Assembly (NCBI GenBank): GCA_947631755.1
Contig: CANRMO010000038.1
Location: 1-15,152 of the forward strand
Direction of reading: 5' to 3'
DNA: 15,152 bases
Origin: an uncultured Lachnospiraceae bacterium
Lineage (GTDB): Bacteria > Bacillota > Clostridia > Lachnospirales > Lachnospiraceae
The notes beneath the pieces were generated by a model. The model saw nothing but the letters and a program-made list of their open reading frames with translations, made no database searches and was not told the origin of the DNA. The translations under genes were made by a program, and so were the position numbers. Shown piece after piece: positions 1-7,050 of the stretch. Every line of letters begins with the position of its first letter. The first letter of the stretch is position 1.

Positions 1-1
1 A

Positions 2-931
2 GACAACGTGTTTGTTTCCACATGCAGCATTGACGCAAAAGACAAAAAAGTATTGAACTTCGATGACAATAGCACTATGAAACTAAAGGGATTTGCGCAT
101 GGACAGACATTTGAATTTATCGAATGTGGTGGCGAAACATACATGCTGATGGGGGCTAATGTGAGAAAGGAATTCTCGCAGTCATTGGCACTGGTTAAAT
201 ATAAGGCAAAAGCAACAGTATCTTACAAAAGTAAGTTTGTAAAAAGGCTCACCAAACTGGCATATGCTAATCAAAAACGAAAATATTTTGCCAGAGTGGG
301 GAGGATTGATGCCGCACTGTCAGCAGATAACAGAACATTGTGTGTCTGGTTTGCCAATGATCTGTATGGAGAGGACAAACCCGGCATAAAAATTTCAAAA
401 GTACAGATTGCGTGTTTTCAGATGGATAAGATTATTAAATATTTAGAGAATAACAAAGTGAGGACACTCTCGTTTCAATCCATGAAGAAGACATGGTGTA
501 ACTATAGCTGTGAGCAAAATAAAAAAAATAGGATTATCCGGCCGTATAACTCGAATCAGGGAATTGAAGTGTCGAATACTTATAAAGGGAAAAATGCAAA
601 GAATAAAATGGTAAACAAAAATAAAGTATATTTTTCATCCGGCGATGAAAGCAAGAAAAAACCGTTGATAATTTGCATGATGACTTTATATAAAAAAAGC
701 AAATCCGATTTGAAAAAAAATGGAAGTTTCCGGACACAGATGCGTGTTATACCTAACAAAGTCAGCTTTAAGAAAAGGGAAATGGAAGGATTACATATGT
801 ATGGCGGGGATATTTTCTTTTTGGTGGCGCCAAATAACGGAAAGGGAAATCCCACAAATAAATCCAAGCAGTATATATGTTCCATTCCGAAAACGTATAT
901 GAATGAAAAAAATTATACGAAAAGGGGGTAA
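2..931 (+). CDS. Helveticin-J-like protein, 5'-truncated by window edge
   Basis: The frame is open from the first full codon of the window, and a GTG at base 8 is the first possible start. No ribosome binding site can be seen, so the gene most likely begins upstream. The visible part is about 309 residues, lysine-rich and without membrane segments. The blocks GQTFEFIE (residues 32-39, counting from the GTG) and GRIDAALSADNRTLCVW (about 98-114), and a C-terminal GGDIFFLVAP stretch, recall the repeated beta-propeller blades of the helveticin J family of class III bacteriocins. That assignment is by eye and tentative. The stop lies 3 nt before the next ATG, and the AAGGGGG that serves the next gene lies inside its last codons, so the two are co-transcribed and probably translationally coupled. 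It could instead be an unrelated secreted beta-propeller protein. Confidence 0.6.
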   Translation, partial: DNVFVSTCSIDAKDKKVLNFDDNSTMKLKGFAHGQTFEFIECGGETYMLMGANVRKEFSQSLALVKYKAKATVSYKSKFVKRLTKLAYANQKRKYFARVGRIDAALSADNRTLCVWFANDLYGEDKPGIKISKVQIACFQMDKIIKYLENNKVRTLSFQSMKKTWCNYSCEQNKKNRIIRPYNSNQGIEVSNTYKGKNAKNKMVNKNKVYFSSGDESKKKPLIICMMTLYKKSKSDLKKNGSFRTQMRVIPNKVSFKKREMEGLHMYGGDIFFLVAPNNGKGNPTNKSKQYICSIPKTYMNEKNYTKRG

Positions 932-934
932 AAA

Positions 935-2347
935 ATGAATCTGTATAATAAAATAGTCAGCATTGTCCTGGTGTTTTCTATTTTCTCTGCTTCTGCGGCG
1001 CCGTTATGCCGTGCTGCAGAAGTGAAAGGAACATGTGGGTCAGACTGTACTTATACACTGTCGGATGACGGTGTGCTCACTATTAGCGGGACAGGGACAA
1101 TAACAAAAAAATTTAACGAAGATGACCAGATTAAAGAAAAAATTAAAAAGGTTATTATAGAAGAGGGAATTGAAAAGATCGGGGAAGAATGTTTTGCGGA
1201 TTTGACATATCAAAAGATGGACATATCCTTGCCCGGTTCATTGTCAGAGATTGGGAAGTATGCGTTCCAATATTTTTGGGCATCGGATATCCAATTTCCA
1301 GGGAATCTGAAAAAAATAGACGATTATGCATTTGTAGATAATTATTTAGAGCGCATCATACTGCCGGACTCATTAGAAGAATTAGGGATCTATGCGTTTG
1401 CTGGCGGCAAATATATAAAAGAAGTCCGCTTCCCATCCCATCTGGCTACAATACCAGCGGTTTGTTTTGCAGAATGTGCAAGCCTTAAAACAATTGTATG
1501 GCCACAGGACGTAAAAAAAATAGATGTGCGAGCTTTTGAAAATTGTAATTTTGAAAGTTTCAAGATACCAGACACAGTAGAAAGTGTAGGGATTGATGCT
1601 TTTTGGCACTGCGACCGCTTAAAAACGATTACGATAGGGAAGTCAGCAAAGAAAATATCGAAGAAGTTTGTTTCGAGCTGTTATTCCTTAAAAAAGATCG
1701 TGAATCTTTCCAAAGCTACTATTCCGCTTGACACATTAAAGGGGAAAAGAAACTGGTATGTGGGAAAGAAAAAGGTTACGAAATTAAAACCTGGGAAGAC
1801 CGCTAAAGCAATTTATCAGAAATATAAGATAAAGTATATATTAAATGGGGGAAAAATAAAAGGGAAAAGACCAAAGACATATACCTACCGCCAAAAAACA
1901 AAGCTGCCTGCGAAAGCAACGCAAAAAGGCTACGCTTTTCTGGGCTGGTTTATCTCTGCAAAAAATGACTGGGAATGTTTTCTTGAATATATACCGGCAA
2001 AACTATATGGCACGCTTAAAGCAGAAGCGATATTCAAAAAATATAAGGTGACTTCTTCAGGGGGAAGAATAAAGGTGACAGTGAAAGATAAGACTTATGG
2101 GAAGAAAGGTTATGAAAAGGAAAATGATGCTTACTTTTACCGGTATTCTGAGAATAAGGACATGTCAAATGCTGCGGTTGTTGTTTTCACCGCTCCTTAT
2201 GGAAAAGGGCTGTCAGATAAATTGGAAAAAGGGAAAACCTATTATGTTGAGATCACAAAGTATTTTCCTCTTTATATGGAGGACAGCGAGGATTATGAAG
2301 AACCATTCTGCGGCTGGCATTGTAAAAGGAAAGTTAAAATAAAATGA
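935..2347 (+). CDS. Secreted leucine-rich-repeat (BspA/LRR_5 type) protein with InlB-type repeat
   Basis: This is a 470-residue protein predicted to be exported. Residues 1-27 form a Sec signal peptide (Lys, hydrophobic stretch, cleavage near CRA-AEV). Residues about 75-240 carry at least five degenerate LRR_5/BspA repeats of the form 'IP..L..IG..AF..C..L..I', for example PDSLEELGIYAFAG and PDTVESVGIDAFWHC. Residues about 297-370 resemble a Listeria-Bacteroides (InlB B) repeat: Y-LNGG, then K-GY-FLGWF. The last ~100 residues look like a fibronectin-III-like beta domain (KVTSSGGRIKVTV). No LPXTG anchor or membrane tail is seen, so it is probably secreted or bound non-covalently to the wall. 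Proteins of this architecture bind host or matrix ligands; the ligand here is unknown. It starts 3 nt after the upstream stop, with AAGGGGG about 7 nt before the ATG. Confidence 0.88.
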   Translation: MNLYNKIVSIVLVFSIFSASAAPLCRAAEVKGTCGSDCTYTLSDDGVLTISGTGTITKKFNEDDQIKEKIKKVIIEEGIEKIGEECFADLTYQKMDISLPGSLSEIGKYAFQYFWASDIQFPGNLKKIDDYAFVDNYLERIILPDSLEELGIYAFAGGKYIKEVRFPSHLATIPAVCFAECASLKTIVWPQDVKKIDVRAFENCNFESFKIPDTVESVGIDAFWHCDRLKTITIGKSAKKISKKFVSSCYSLKKIVNLSKATIPLDTLKGKRNWYVGKKKVTKLKPGKTAKAIYQKYKIKYILNGGKIKGKRPKTYTYRQKTKLPAKATQKGYAFLGWFISAKNDWECFLEYIPAKLYGTLKAEAIFKKYKVTSSGGRIKVTVKDKTYGKKGYEKENDAYFYRYSENKDMSNAAVVVFTAPYGKGLSDKLEKGKTYYVEITKYFPLYMEDSEDYEEPFCGWHCKRKVKIK

Positions 2348-2427
2348 TAAGGGAATAAGCAGTCAAAGGTTGAACATACATAATGCCAATTTGGTCTGCA
2401 TAAGCCTGTGTGTAATAAAGGAAATAA

Positions 2428-2456
2428 TTGACTTATTTTGTTAATTGATGTAGTAT
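2428..2456 (+). promoter_or_regulatory. Possible promoter for the CBM2-like gene
   Basis: TTGACT (2428-2433) lies 17 nt before TAGTAT (2451-2456) in an AT-rich gap. The -35 matches 5 of 6 consensus bases and the -10 only 4 of 6, so this is a plausible but weak call. The 206-bp gap 2348-2553 contains nothing else I recognise. Confidence 0.35.
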
Positions 2457-2553
2457 ATCTATAACGAAATGTAGTTAGCAATTGAATTTTATAAGTTTAA
2501 TGTAAAGGTTTCATTTGTGCCGCCAACTGAAGGGCGGTGGAGTGGAGATTTTT

Positions 2554-3348
2554 ATGAATACTGTGAGAAAGAAAAAATTAGTAGTTTTAGTTATACTGCT
2601 GGCAATGTTGTCCAACATTTTTTGGGACAGTCAAGTTCCTGTGCATGCTTTTGAACTTAGAGAGGGGGACATTATTGAAGATGATGAGCTTTATGCAGAT
2701 ATAGAGTTTGATGAACCTGAGCCTGATGACGATGATGATGATAATGAGGCAGATAATGATGATATCGATGATGATGCGCCGGATATGTTAGAAGGGAATA
2801 ATATCAACGCGAAATTTAAGATTGTAAATTCCTGGCAGGATCATTGTAATGTAGAGGTAACCATTGAAAACAGCTTAGATGAAAAGATAAAAGATTGGAA
2901 AGTACGGTTTGATATGGAGGCCGAGGTGGAAAATATCTGGAATGCCAAAGTGGCTGAAAAAGATAATTCTACTTATATAATTCAAAATGTGAATTGGAAT
3001 CAGGATATTGAAGCTGGCCAGTCGGTTACATTTGGAATGATCTTGAAATGTGCTTCTGATATAGAATTTCCGGACAAGGTATTTCTTATACAAAAAAGCG
3101 CTGAAGTTTTAGATGAATATGAAGTTGCTTGCAAGGAGCAAAACCGTCAGAACGGAAATAAGGTCAAAGGAGAAATAACAGTTAAAAATTCTGATAAGAC
3201 ATATTTTGTAGCATGTATTAACTATTATATCTTATCCTCAAAAAGTCAGCAAACCCTTGAAGATGCCAAATTTGTAGCAAGTGAGTTTGCCCTTATGCTT
3301 TCCCTTGTATTATATCCTATTCCCTCATATTGTGAACTTATCTTTTAA
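2554..3348 (+). CDS. Secreted acidic protein with CBM2-like carbohydrate-binding domain, probably truncated
   Basis: The start is ATG 2554, with GGAG at 2544-2547 six nt upstream; an in-frame TTG at 2515 is less likely. The product is 264 residues. It has an N-terminal signal peptide (MNTVRKKK, then a hydrophobic stretch ending near VHA). A linker of almost pure Asp/Glu (about residues 40-80) follows. Then comes a beta-sandwich region, about 83-175, with the CBM2-like pattern FKIVNSW..., VTIENSLDEKIKDWKV, NIWNA, NVNWNQDIEAGQSVTFG. Domains of this type in Lachnospiraceae usually sit at the N-terminus of much larger secreted proteins. Here the chain ends soon after the domain in an ordinary-looking hydrophobic tail (ALMLSLVLYP), which suggests a 3' deletion or frameshift. 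A cell-surface or glycan-binding role is inferred only from the domain. Confidence 0.75.
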   Translation: MNTVRKKKLVVLVILLAMLSNIFWDSQVPVHAFELREGDIIEDDELYADIEFDEPEPDDDDDDNEADNDDIDDDAPDMLEGNNINAKFKIVNSWQDHCNVEVTIENSLDEKIKDWKVRFDMEAEVENIWNAKVAEKDNSTYIIQNVNWNQDIEAGQSVTFGMILKCASDIEFPDKVFLIQKSAEVLDEYEVACKEQNRQNGNKVKGEITVKNSDKTYFVACINYYILSSKSQQTLEDAKFVASEFALMLSLVLYPIPSYCELIF

Positions 3349-3420
3349 TCCGGAGTATTGTAATGTTTGATTCATCATACAGTGATTCAATAAAGCTAAA
3401 AGTTGAAGGAGTGGATTAAA

Positions 3421-3483
3421 ATGAGGAAGAAGTTAAAAAAGGGGTTAATAAATATTGTTAGGGCTATCCGTCAGATAGGATAG
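3421..3483 (+). CDS. Possible 20-residue cationic peptide (or 5' end of a broken gene)
   Basis: ATG 3421 is preceded by AAGGAG (3406-3411) at 9 nt, an ideal ribosome binding site. The frame closes with TAG at 3481-3483 after 20 codons. The peptide begins MRKKLKKGL and carries seven Lys/Arg and no acidic residue. By a hand helical wheel, Leu5, Leu9, Ile12, Val13, Ile16 and Ile19 fall on one face. Such peptides can be antimicrobial or membrane-active, but this could equally be the start of a gene cut short: the same frame stays open after the TAG to 3579. It is too short to be trusted on coding statistics. Confidence 0.3.
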   Translation: MRKKLKKGLINIVRAIRQIG

Positions 3484-3579
3484 GGGTATGACAATGGCCG
3501 TGGGCGTATATTGTCAAGAGAAAAAAGCGAAACCATGTATGATTTTTCAAAGTATCCATATAATAAGACCGTTCGGTAG
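3421..3579 (+). pseudogene. Candidate small gene interrupted by an in-frame TAG
   Basis: Reading the 3421 frame through the TAG at 3481 gives a further 31 codons, starting GYDNGRGRILSREKSE and ending NKTVR before TAG at 3577. The composition of that tail (Arg, Asn, Tyr, Asp, mixed charge) looks more like protein than random intergenic DNA. A nonsense-mutated gene of about 52 codons is therefore possible. I recognise no family. This is the alternative reading of the 20-codon frame listed separately. Confidence 0.25.
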
Positions 3580-3582
3580 TAC

Positions 3583-3605
3583 GGGGCTTTTGGCAGAAAA
3601 GCCTC
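3583..3605 (+). other. Stem-loop of unknown role
   Basis: GGGGCTTTT (3583-3591) pairs with AAAAGCCTC (3597-3605), nine pairs with one G-T, around the loop GGCAG. It is followed by an A-rich run, so on the plus strand it is not a terminator. On the minus strand the run of T would lie on the 5' side, which does not fit either. It lies 29 bp upstream of the next gene. Confidence 0.35.
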
Positions 3606-3633
3606 AAAAAGAAAGTGCGGATGGAGGCAGGTT

Positions 3634-3855
3634 ATGGATCAGAATATGAAAATGAGCAGCGATGCGACCGAGAGGGAATATTATGAACATCTGACGGAAG
3701 AGGAAAAAGAAAAATACCGGAATATGACGCCGGAACAGAAACGAAGAGTATTGACAGAAAACAAACTGGAGTACCAGGAGAGTGTAACCTGGGAGGAAAA
3801 TGCCGGGATGAACCAGCTGACAGACCGTATTGAGGGGCACAGCTTCCAGGGGTGA
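3634..3855 (+). CDS. Small charged hypothetical protein
   Basis: The 73-residue product is very hydrophilic (Glu, Lys, Arg, Gln) and has no membrane segment or signal peptide. The middle, about residues 15-50, contains YEHLTEEEKEKYRNMTPEQKRR and is predicted helical, possibly a coiled coil. ATG 3634 has GGAGG at 3623-3627 with a good 6-nt spacing, and a strong terminator follows directly, so it is probably a real monocistronic gene. I do not recognise the family. Confidence 0.6.
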   Translation: MDQNMKMSSDATEREYYEHLTEEEKEKYRNMTPEQKRRVLTENKLEYQESVTWEENAGMNQLTDRIEGHSFQG

Positions 3856-3863
3856 TCGATAGA

Positions 3864-3900
3864 AGAGAGGACAGTTTCCAAGGCTGCCCTCTCTGTTTTT
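3864..3900 (+). terminator. Rho-independent terminator
   Basis: AGAGAGG (3864-3870) pairs with CCTCTCT (3888-3894). An inner CAG/CTG pair-up (3872-3874 with 3884-3886) extends the stem, and GTTTTT (3895-3900) follows. It closes the small orphan gene and isolates the downstream operon from upstream transcription. Confidence 0.85.
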
Positions 3901-3947
3901 GTGACAAAAGAGCTAAAATAGAGATGCATGGGAATGTAAGAATATTA

Positions 3948-3976
3948 TGGAAATGCCGGCTAGACTGTGTTATACT
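3948..3976 (+). promoter_or_regulatory. Promoter of the SecD-like/helicase/DarT-like/ARH operon
   Basis: TATACT (3971-3976) has an upstream TG at 3968-3969 (extended -10). TGGAAA at 3948-3953 is a 4-of-6 match to the -35, with a 17-nt spacer. It leaves a leader of about 110 nt before ATG 4094. No other convincing promoter is seen before the helicase gene, so the four downstream genes probably share this one. Confidence 0.55.
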
Positions 3977-4093
3977 TGAGTAATGATAGGGAAAAAGTTT
4001 GAATGCAGTTGTTGAGGAAGCTATTGGGAATATTGTTGGTGTATAAGAAAATGAAATGCCGAGAGAACAATAGAAATAAGTGTGGAGGGAATC

Positions 4094-4903
4094 ATGAGAG
4101 ATAAAGAGAAAAAGAATATCAGGAGCTTGCTGATTGTATGGATAGTATTAGTTCTGTTTGTGGGTGCGCTGGCAGGCGCTGGGATTTTTCTGTGGTTTCA
4201 CAGAGGAGCAGGCACAGCCGCTGCGGGGGAAACTGCGCTGGAATCGGCCGCTTCTGCCGAAAATAATTATAATACAGTATGCGATGTAGAGTTTCACATT
4301 AAAGAGGAAGAATGTACGGAAGATGAGATCCGGGAGACGGAGAAGATTTTAGAAAAAAGGGCGGAAAGACTCGGCATATCCCTGGTGGCTGAGCCGGGAC
4401 AGGGCGGAACGATCCACGCAAAAGCACAGGGAAAGGATCTGGAAGAAGAGGTGTTGAAAGGACTCGCCAGAGGTGGAAAAGTGGAGTTTGTACTGTATGA
4501 AAATTTGACTGGGGAGGACGGGGCAGCCAGACCGTCAGAGGGGGAGGATGTTCAATATGGGGAAAACGATGTAGTGTTAGATCATGCGGATATAAGCGAG
4601 GTGTCGGTAGATTCTGCGCAGGCGGATAAAAAAACAGAGTGGAGTGTGAGAATTGTCTTTACAGAGGAAGGGACGCAGAAGTTTGCTATCCTGACAGAGC
4701 GCCATATTGACGAACCATTGGCAATCGTGATTGATGGCAAGTTGTTTTCCACACCGGTAATCAGGGCCAAAATAGAGGGGGGAGAGTGTATAATCAACGG
4801 CAATGTTTCAGAGAGTGAAGCTAAGCTTCTGACCGTCGCGCTGTCAATGAAACCGCTCCCACTGGCTCTCACCGCAGAAGTAGGAGCGATTAGGCAAAAA
4901 TAA
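4094..4903 (+). CDS. Single-pass membrane protein with SecD P1-head-like domain
   Basis: ATG 4094 has GGAGGG at 4084-4089; an in-frame GTG at 4082 would overlap that site, so the ATG is preferred. The product is 269 residues. A short basic N-terminus, one membrane helix (about 11-35) and an Ala-rich linker precede an extracytoplasmic domain (about 58-260). That domain follows the SecD/SecDF P1 region: a base part (TEDEIRETEKILEKRAERLGI), then VEFVLYENLTGED, then the head pattern WSVRIVFTEEGTQKFAILTE, LAIVIDGKLFSTPVI and IEGGECIINGNVSESEAKLL. True SecD is over 400 residues with six membrane helices including the proton-relay segments; none of those follow here. It therefore cannot be a working SecD by itself and may be a regulator or a repurposed domain. 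It lies 41 nt upstream of the helicase start with no terminator between. Confidence 0.8.
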   Translation: MRDKEKKNIRSLLIVWIVLVLFVGALAGAGIFLWFHRGAGTAAAGETALESAASAENNYNTVCDVEFHIKEEECTEDEIRETEKILEKRAERLGISLVAEPGQGGTIHAKAQGKDLEEEVLKGLARGGKVEFVLYENLTGEDGAARPSEGEDVQYGENDVVLDHADISEVSVDSAQADKKTEWSVRIVFTEEGTQKFAILTERHIDEPLAIVIDGKLFSTPVIRAKIEGGECIINGNVSESEAKLLTVALSMKPLPLALTAEVGAIRQK

Positions 4904-4944
4904 AGCAAACGGATTTTAACCATGTGATAAGGGAGGAATATGTT

Positions 4945-6342
4945 GTGTTAAGAATAAAACCTCAGGGGAAACAAAAGGAAGTATTGGCACTGCCGGCGAA
5001 AGGACATATTATTGTTCTTGGTACAGCGGGTGCGGGAAAGACAACGATCGCACTACTGAGGGCAATAAACCTTGCAAACCTGCCGGGAGATGAGAGGGTG
5101 CTTGTTGTTACGTTTAATGGCGCTCTGGTTAAATATATGCAGGGTATCAGCAAGTTTAAGTCCCCAAAGCTGACAATTGAAAAATATCATAAGTTTGCGA
5201 TGGGATATCTGGCCAGCAGGGGGAAGATGCCAAAAGGGAAAGCCGTGCTGGACGACAAAAGAAAATATATTCAGATGGCGCTGGACGAGTGCCGGGAAGA
5301 ACACCCGGGAACATTTACATTAAAACGATCTGTGGATTTTTTTGTGGAGGAAATTGGATTTATACAAAAGTTTGGGTTTAAAACCTATGATGAGTACTAT
5401 CAGGCGGAGCGGATTGGAAGAGGTTCTGCCAATATCAAAAGAGATAATCGAAGATGGATTTATGATGTGTATGAGAAATACATGGATCTGCGAAAAAAAG
5501 ATGGTTATACATATGACTGGGATGATCTGGCGTTTTATGTTTATGAGGAGTTAAAAAGAGACAGTGATCCCCGCAGGTACACACATATCATTGTGGATGA
5601 GGGGCAGGATTTTTCGCCAATGATGATCCGGTCGCTTGTCCATGCGGCTGCCCCGGATGGATCGTTTACATTTATGGGTGATGTGGCACAGCAGATATAT
5701 GGTAATCGTCTGTCGTGGCGTGATTCGGGAATAAGGACGGAGAAAATATGGCGTTTTGGAATTAATTACAGAAACCCGGAAACGATTTTGTCGTTTGCGA
5801 GAGATATAACAGAGAGCGGTTATTGGATAAAAGATGGTGATATGGTGGATTCCAGTGCACAGGCCGCAGAGGGCCCTAAGCCGCTTCTTGTGAGATTTCA
5901 GGATTGGAAAAGCGAATTTCAATGGGTGGTACAGCAGGCTATTTCCGTTTCACAGACAACGTCTGTTGTTATTGTCTGTAAGAGAAGGAGGATAATCGAT
6001 TTATTTATGGATGAATTTAAAAGGCAGGGTGTCAGGGTGAAGGAGGTAAATAAAAATACCCCTGCTTTTGCAGATACAGAAATGATATATGTGAGTACAT
6101 TCCATGCGGCCAAAGGACTGGAATTTGAATATGTTTTTATCCCTTTCCTGTCTGAAACTACGTTTCCTGATAAAAAAAGTTTTGACGGATCGCAGGAGAA
6201 AGAGGATGTGTATGCGAATGAACTGAGACTTTTGTATGTGGCAGTGACCAGATCCAGATATGGGCTTTTTATGTCTTATCACGATAAGTTGTCACCACTG
6301 TTTCCAAAAGAGTCAGAAAATTATGAGATAGAAGAACTGTAA
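4945..6342 (+). CDS. Compact UvrD-like superfamily 1 helicase
   Basis: GTG 4945 is chosen because AGGGAG (4930-4935) lies 9 nt upstream; the in-frame GTG 4924 has no such site. The 465-residue product carries all core SF1A motifs: Walker A GTAGAGKTT (26-34), Ia VVTFNGALV (54-62), Walker B IVDEGQD (216-222), III GDVAQQIYG (245-253), IV NYRNPETIL (274-282), V STFHAAKGLEFEYV (384-397) and VI YVAVTRSR (431-438). It should be an ATP-dependent DNA or RNA translocase. UvrD, Rep and PcrA are about 650-750 residues; this one has small 1B and 2B inserts, close in size to the GajB helicase of Gabija defence. No nuclease motif is seen. It lies 30 nt upstream of the DarT-like gene, which suggests a joint function, perhaps in sensing or processing modified or phage DNA (inference). 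Confidence 0.9.
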   Translation: MLRIKPQGKQKEVLALPAKGHIIVLGTAGAGKTTIALLRAINLANLPGDERVLVVTFNGALVKYMQGISKFKSPKLTIEKYHKFAMGYLASRGKMPKGKAVLDDKRKYIQMALDECREEHPGTFTLKRSVDFFVEEIGFIQKFGFKTYDEYYQAERIGRGSANIKRDNRRWIYDVYEKYMDLRKKDGYTYDWDDLAFYVYEELKRDSDPRRYTHIIVDEGQDFSPMMIRSLVHAAAPDGSFTFMGDVAQQIYGNRLSWRDSGIRTEKIWRFGINYRNPETILSFARDITESGYWIKDGDMVDSSAQAAEGPKPLLVRFQDWKSEFQWVVQQAISVSQTTSVVIVCKRRRIIDLFMDEFKRQGVRVKEVNKNTPAFADTEMIYVSTFHAAKGLEFEYVFIPFLSETTFPDKKSFDGSQEKEDVYANELRLLYVAVTRSRYGLFMSYHDKLSPLFPKESENYEIEEL

Positions 6343-6372
6343 GAAAAGATCCCGCAGAATGAGGAGGGCACA

Positions 6373-7050
6373 ATGAATTCACATGAGTATTTACTTTCCC
6401 GGGGGAGCACCCGTCTCTGCCATTTTACAAAACTTCAGAACTTAACCCATATCCTATCGACGGAAGAGGGGATTTTAGCGAGCAGCTCAATACGTTCTGA
6501 CACGAAAAATGTGACAGATACCGAGAGATATGACGGAGAATTAGAATATATCTGCTGTTCTGTTGAGTATCCAAATTCCTGGTTTTTGAGAAGAGCCAGA
6601 CAGGATAACAGGGATGTTATTTTTCGGGAATGGTGCGTGATGTACATTGATCTGGGTATATTGGATGTGCGGGAGGCGAAGATATGCCCGTGTAATGCGA
6701 GCACTGGCCGGGGGCGCTACATAAAAGGGATTGACCAGATTGAGGAGTTATTTGCGAATCCGTCTATAGGAAAGCGGGAAATTTCCCGCAGTAATAGGAT
6801 GCTTCAGGCCTGCCCGACAGACGGGCAGGCGGAAATATTGATAAAAGACAATATCCCAAGAGATAAGATCATTGGTATCGCTGTGGGGGATGAGGAGAGT
6901 GCAAAAATAGTTAATGCAATGATGAAAACATTGGGGATGGAACCTTTGCCGGTTTTTAAAGCGCCTGAAATTTTAACGCCACAGTGGCGTGAAATCGTTG
7001 AGCAGGGAAACCGGCCGCGTGAGATAGAATGTGTATGGGAGGAGGAGTAA
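6373..7050 (+). CDS. DarT-like (DUF4433) ADP-ribosyltransferase, probable toxin
   Basis: ATG 6373 has GAGGAGGG at 6361-6368. The 225-residue length is normal for DarT. Matches to the DarT/DUF4433 pattern are LCHFTKLQNLTHILSTEEGIL (15-35; NAD-binding start, with His17), a central WCVMYIDLGIL (87-97), the CNAS motif (107-110), and QAEILIKDNIPRDKI (152-166). By comparison with DarT's EFLV/EVLV strand, Glu154 is the candidate catalytic glutamate. DarT enzymes move ADP-ribose from NAD+ onto bases in single-stranded DNA and block replication; relatives are phage-defence toxins. The target base here is unknown, and an RNA or protein target cannot be excluded. Its stop overlaps the start of an ADP-ribosylglycohydrolase, the expected neutralising activity. 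A perfect 9-bp inverted repeat (6808-6830) sits over the codons just before the QAE motif. Confidence 0.75.
   Translation: MNSHEYLLSRGSTRLCHFTKLQNLTHILSTEEGILASSSIRSDTKNVTDTERYDGELEYICCSVEYPNSWFLRRARQDNRDVIFREWCVMYIDLGILDVREAKICPCNASTGRGRYIKGIDQIEELFANPSIGKREISRSNRMLQACPTDGQAEILIKDNIPRDKIIGIAVGDEESAKIVNAMMKTLGMEPLPVFKAPEILTPQWREIVEQGNRPREIECVWEEE
6808..6830 (+). repeat. Perfect 9-bp hairpin inside the DarT-like gene
   Basis: GCCTGCCCG (6808-6816) and CGGGCAGGC (6822-6830) are perfect complements around the loop ACAGA. No T-run follows, so it is not a standard terminator. It spans codons for ACPTDGQA, just before the putative catalytic Glu154. A structural element in the mRNA is possible; chance is not excluded. 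Confidence 0.6.

Noticed and set aside
3488..3649. Plus-strand frame from ATG 3488 that runs into the next gene
   Set aside because: No ribosome binding site, it overlaps the well-started 3634 gene in another frame, and the alternative frame at 3484-3579 looks more protein-like.
3604..3929. Several overlapping minus-strand frames opposite the small charged protein
   Set aside because: Phe/Ser/Leu-rich complement of a Glu/Lys-rich gene, without ribosome binding sites; the plus-strand gene has a good start and terminator.
4924..4944. GTG 4924 as the helicase start
   Set aside because: It has no ribosome binding site and would place AGGGAG inside the gene; GTG 4945 is correctly spaced from that site.
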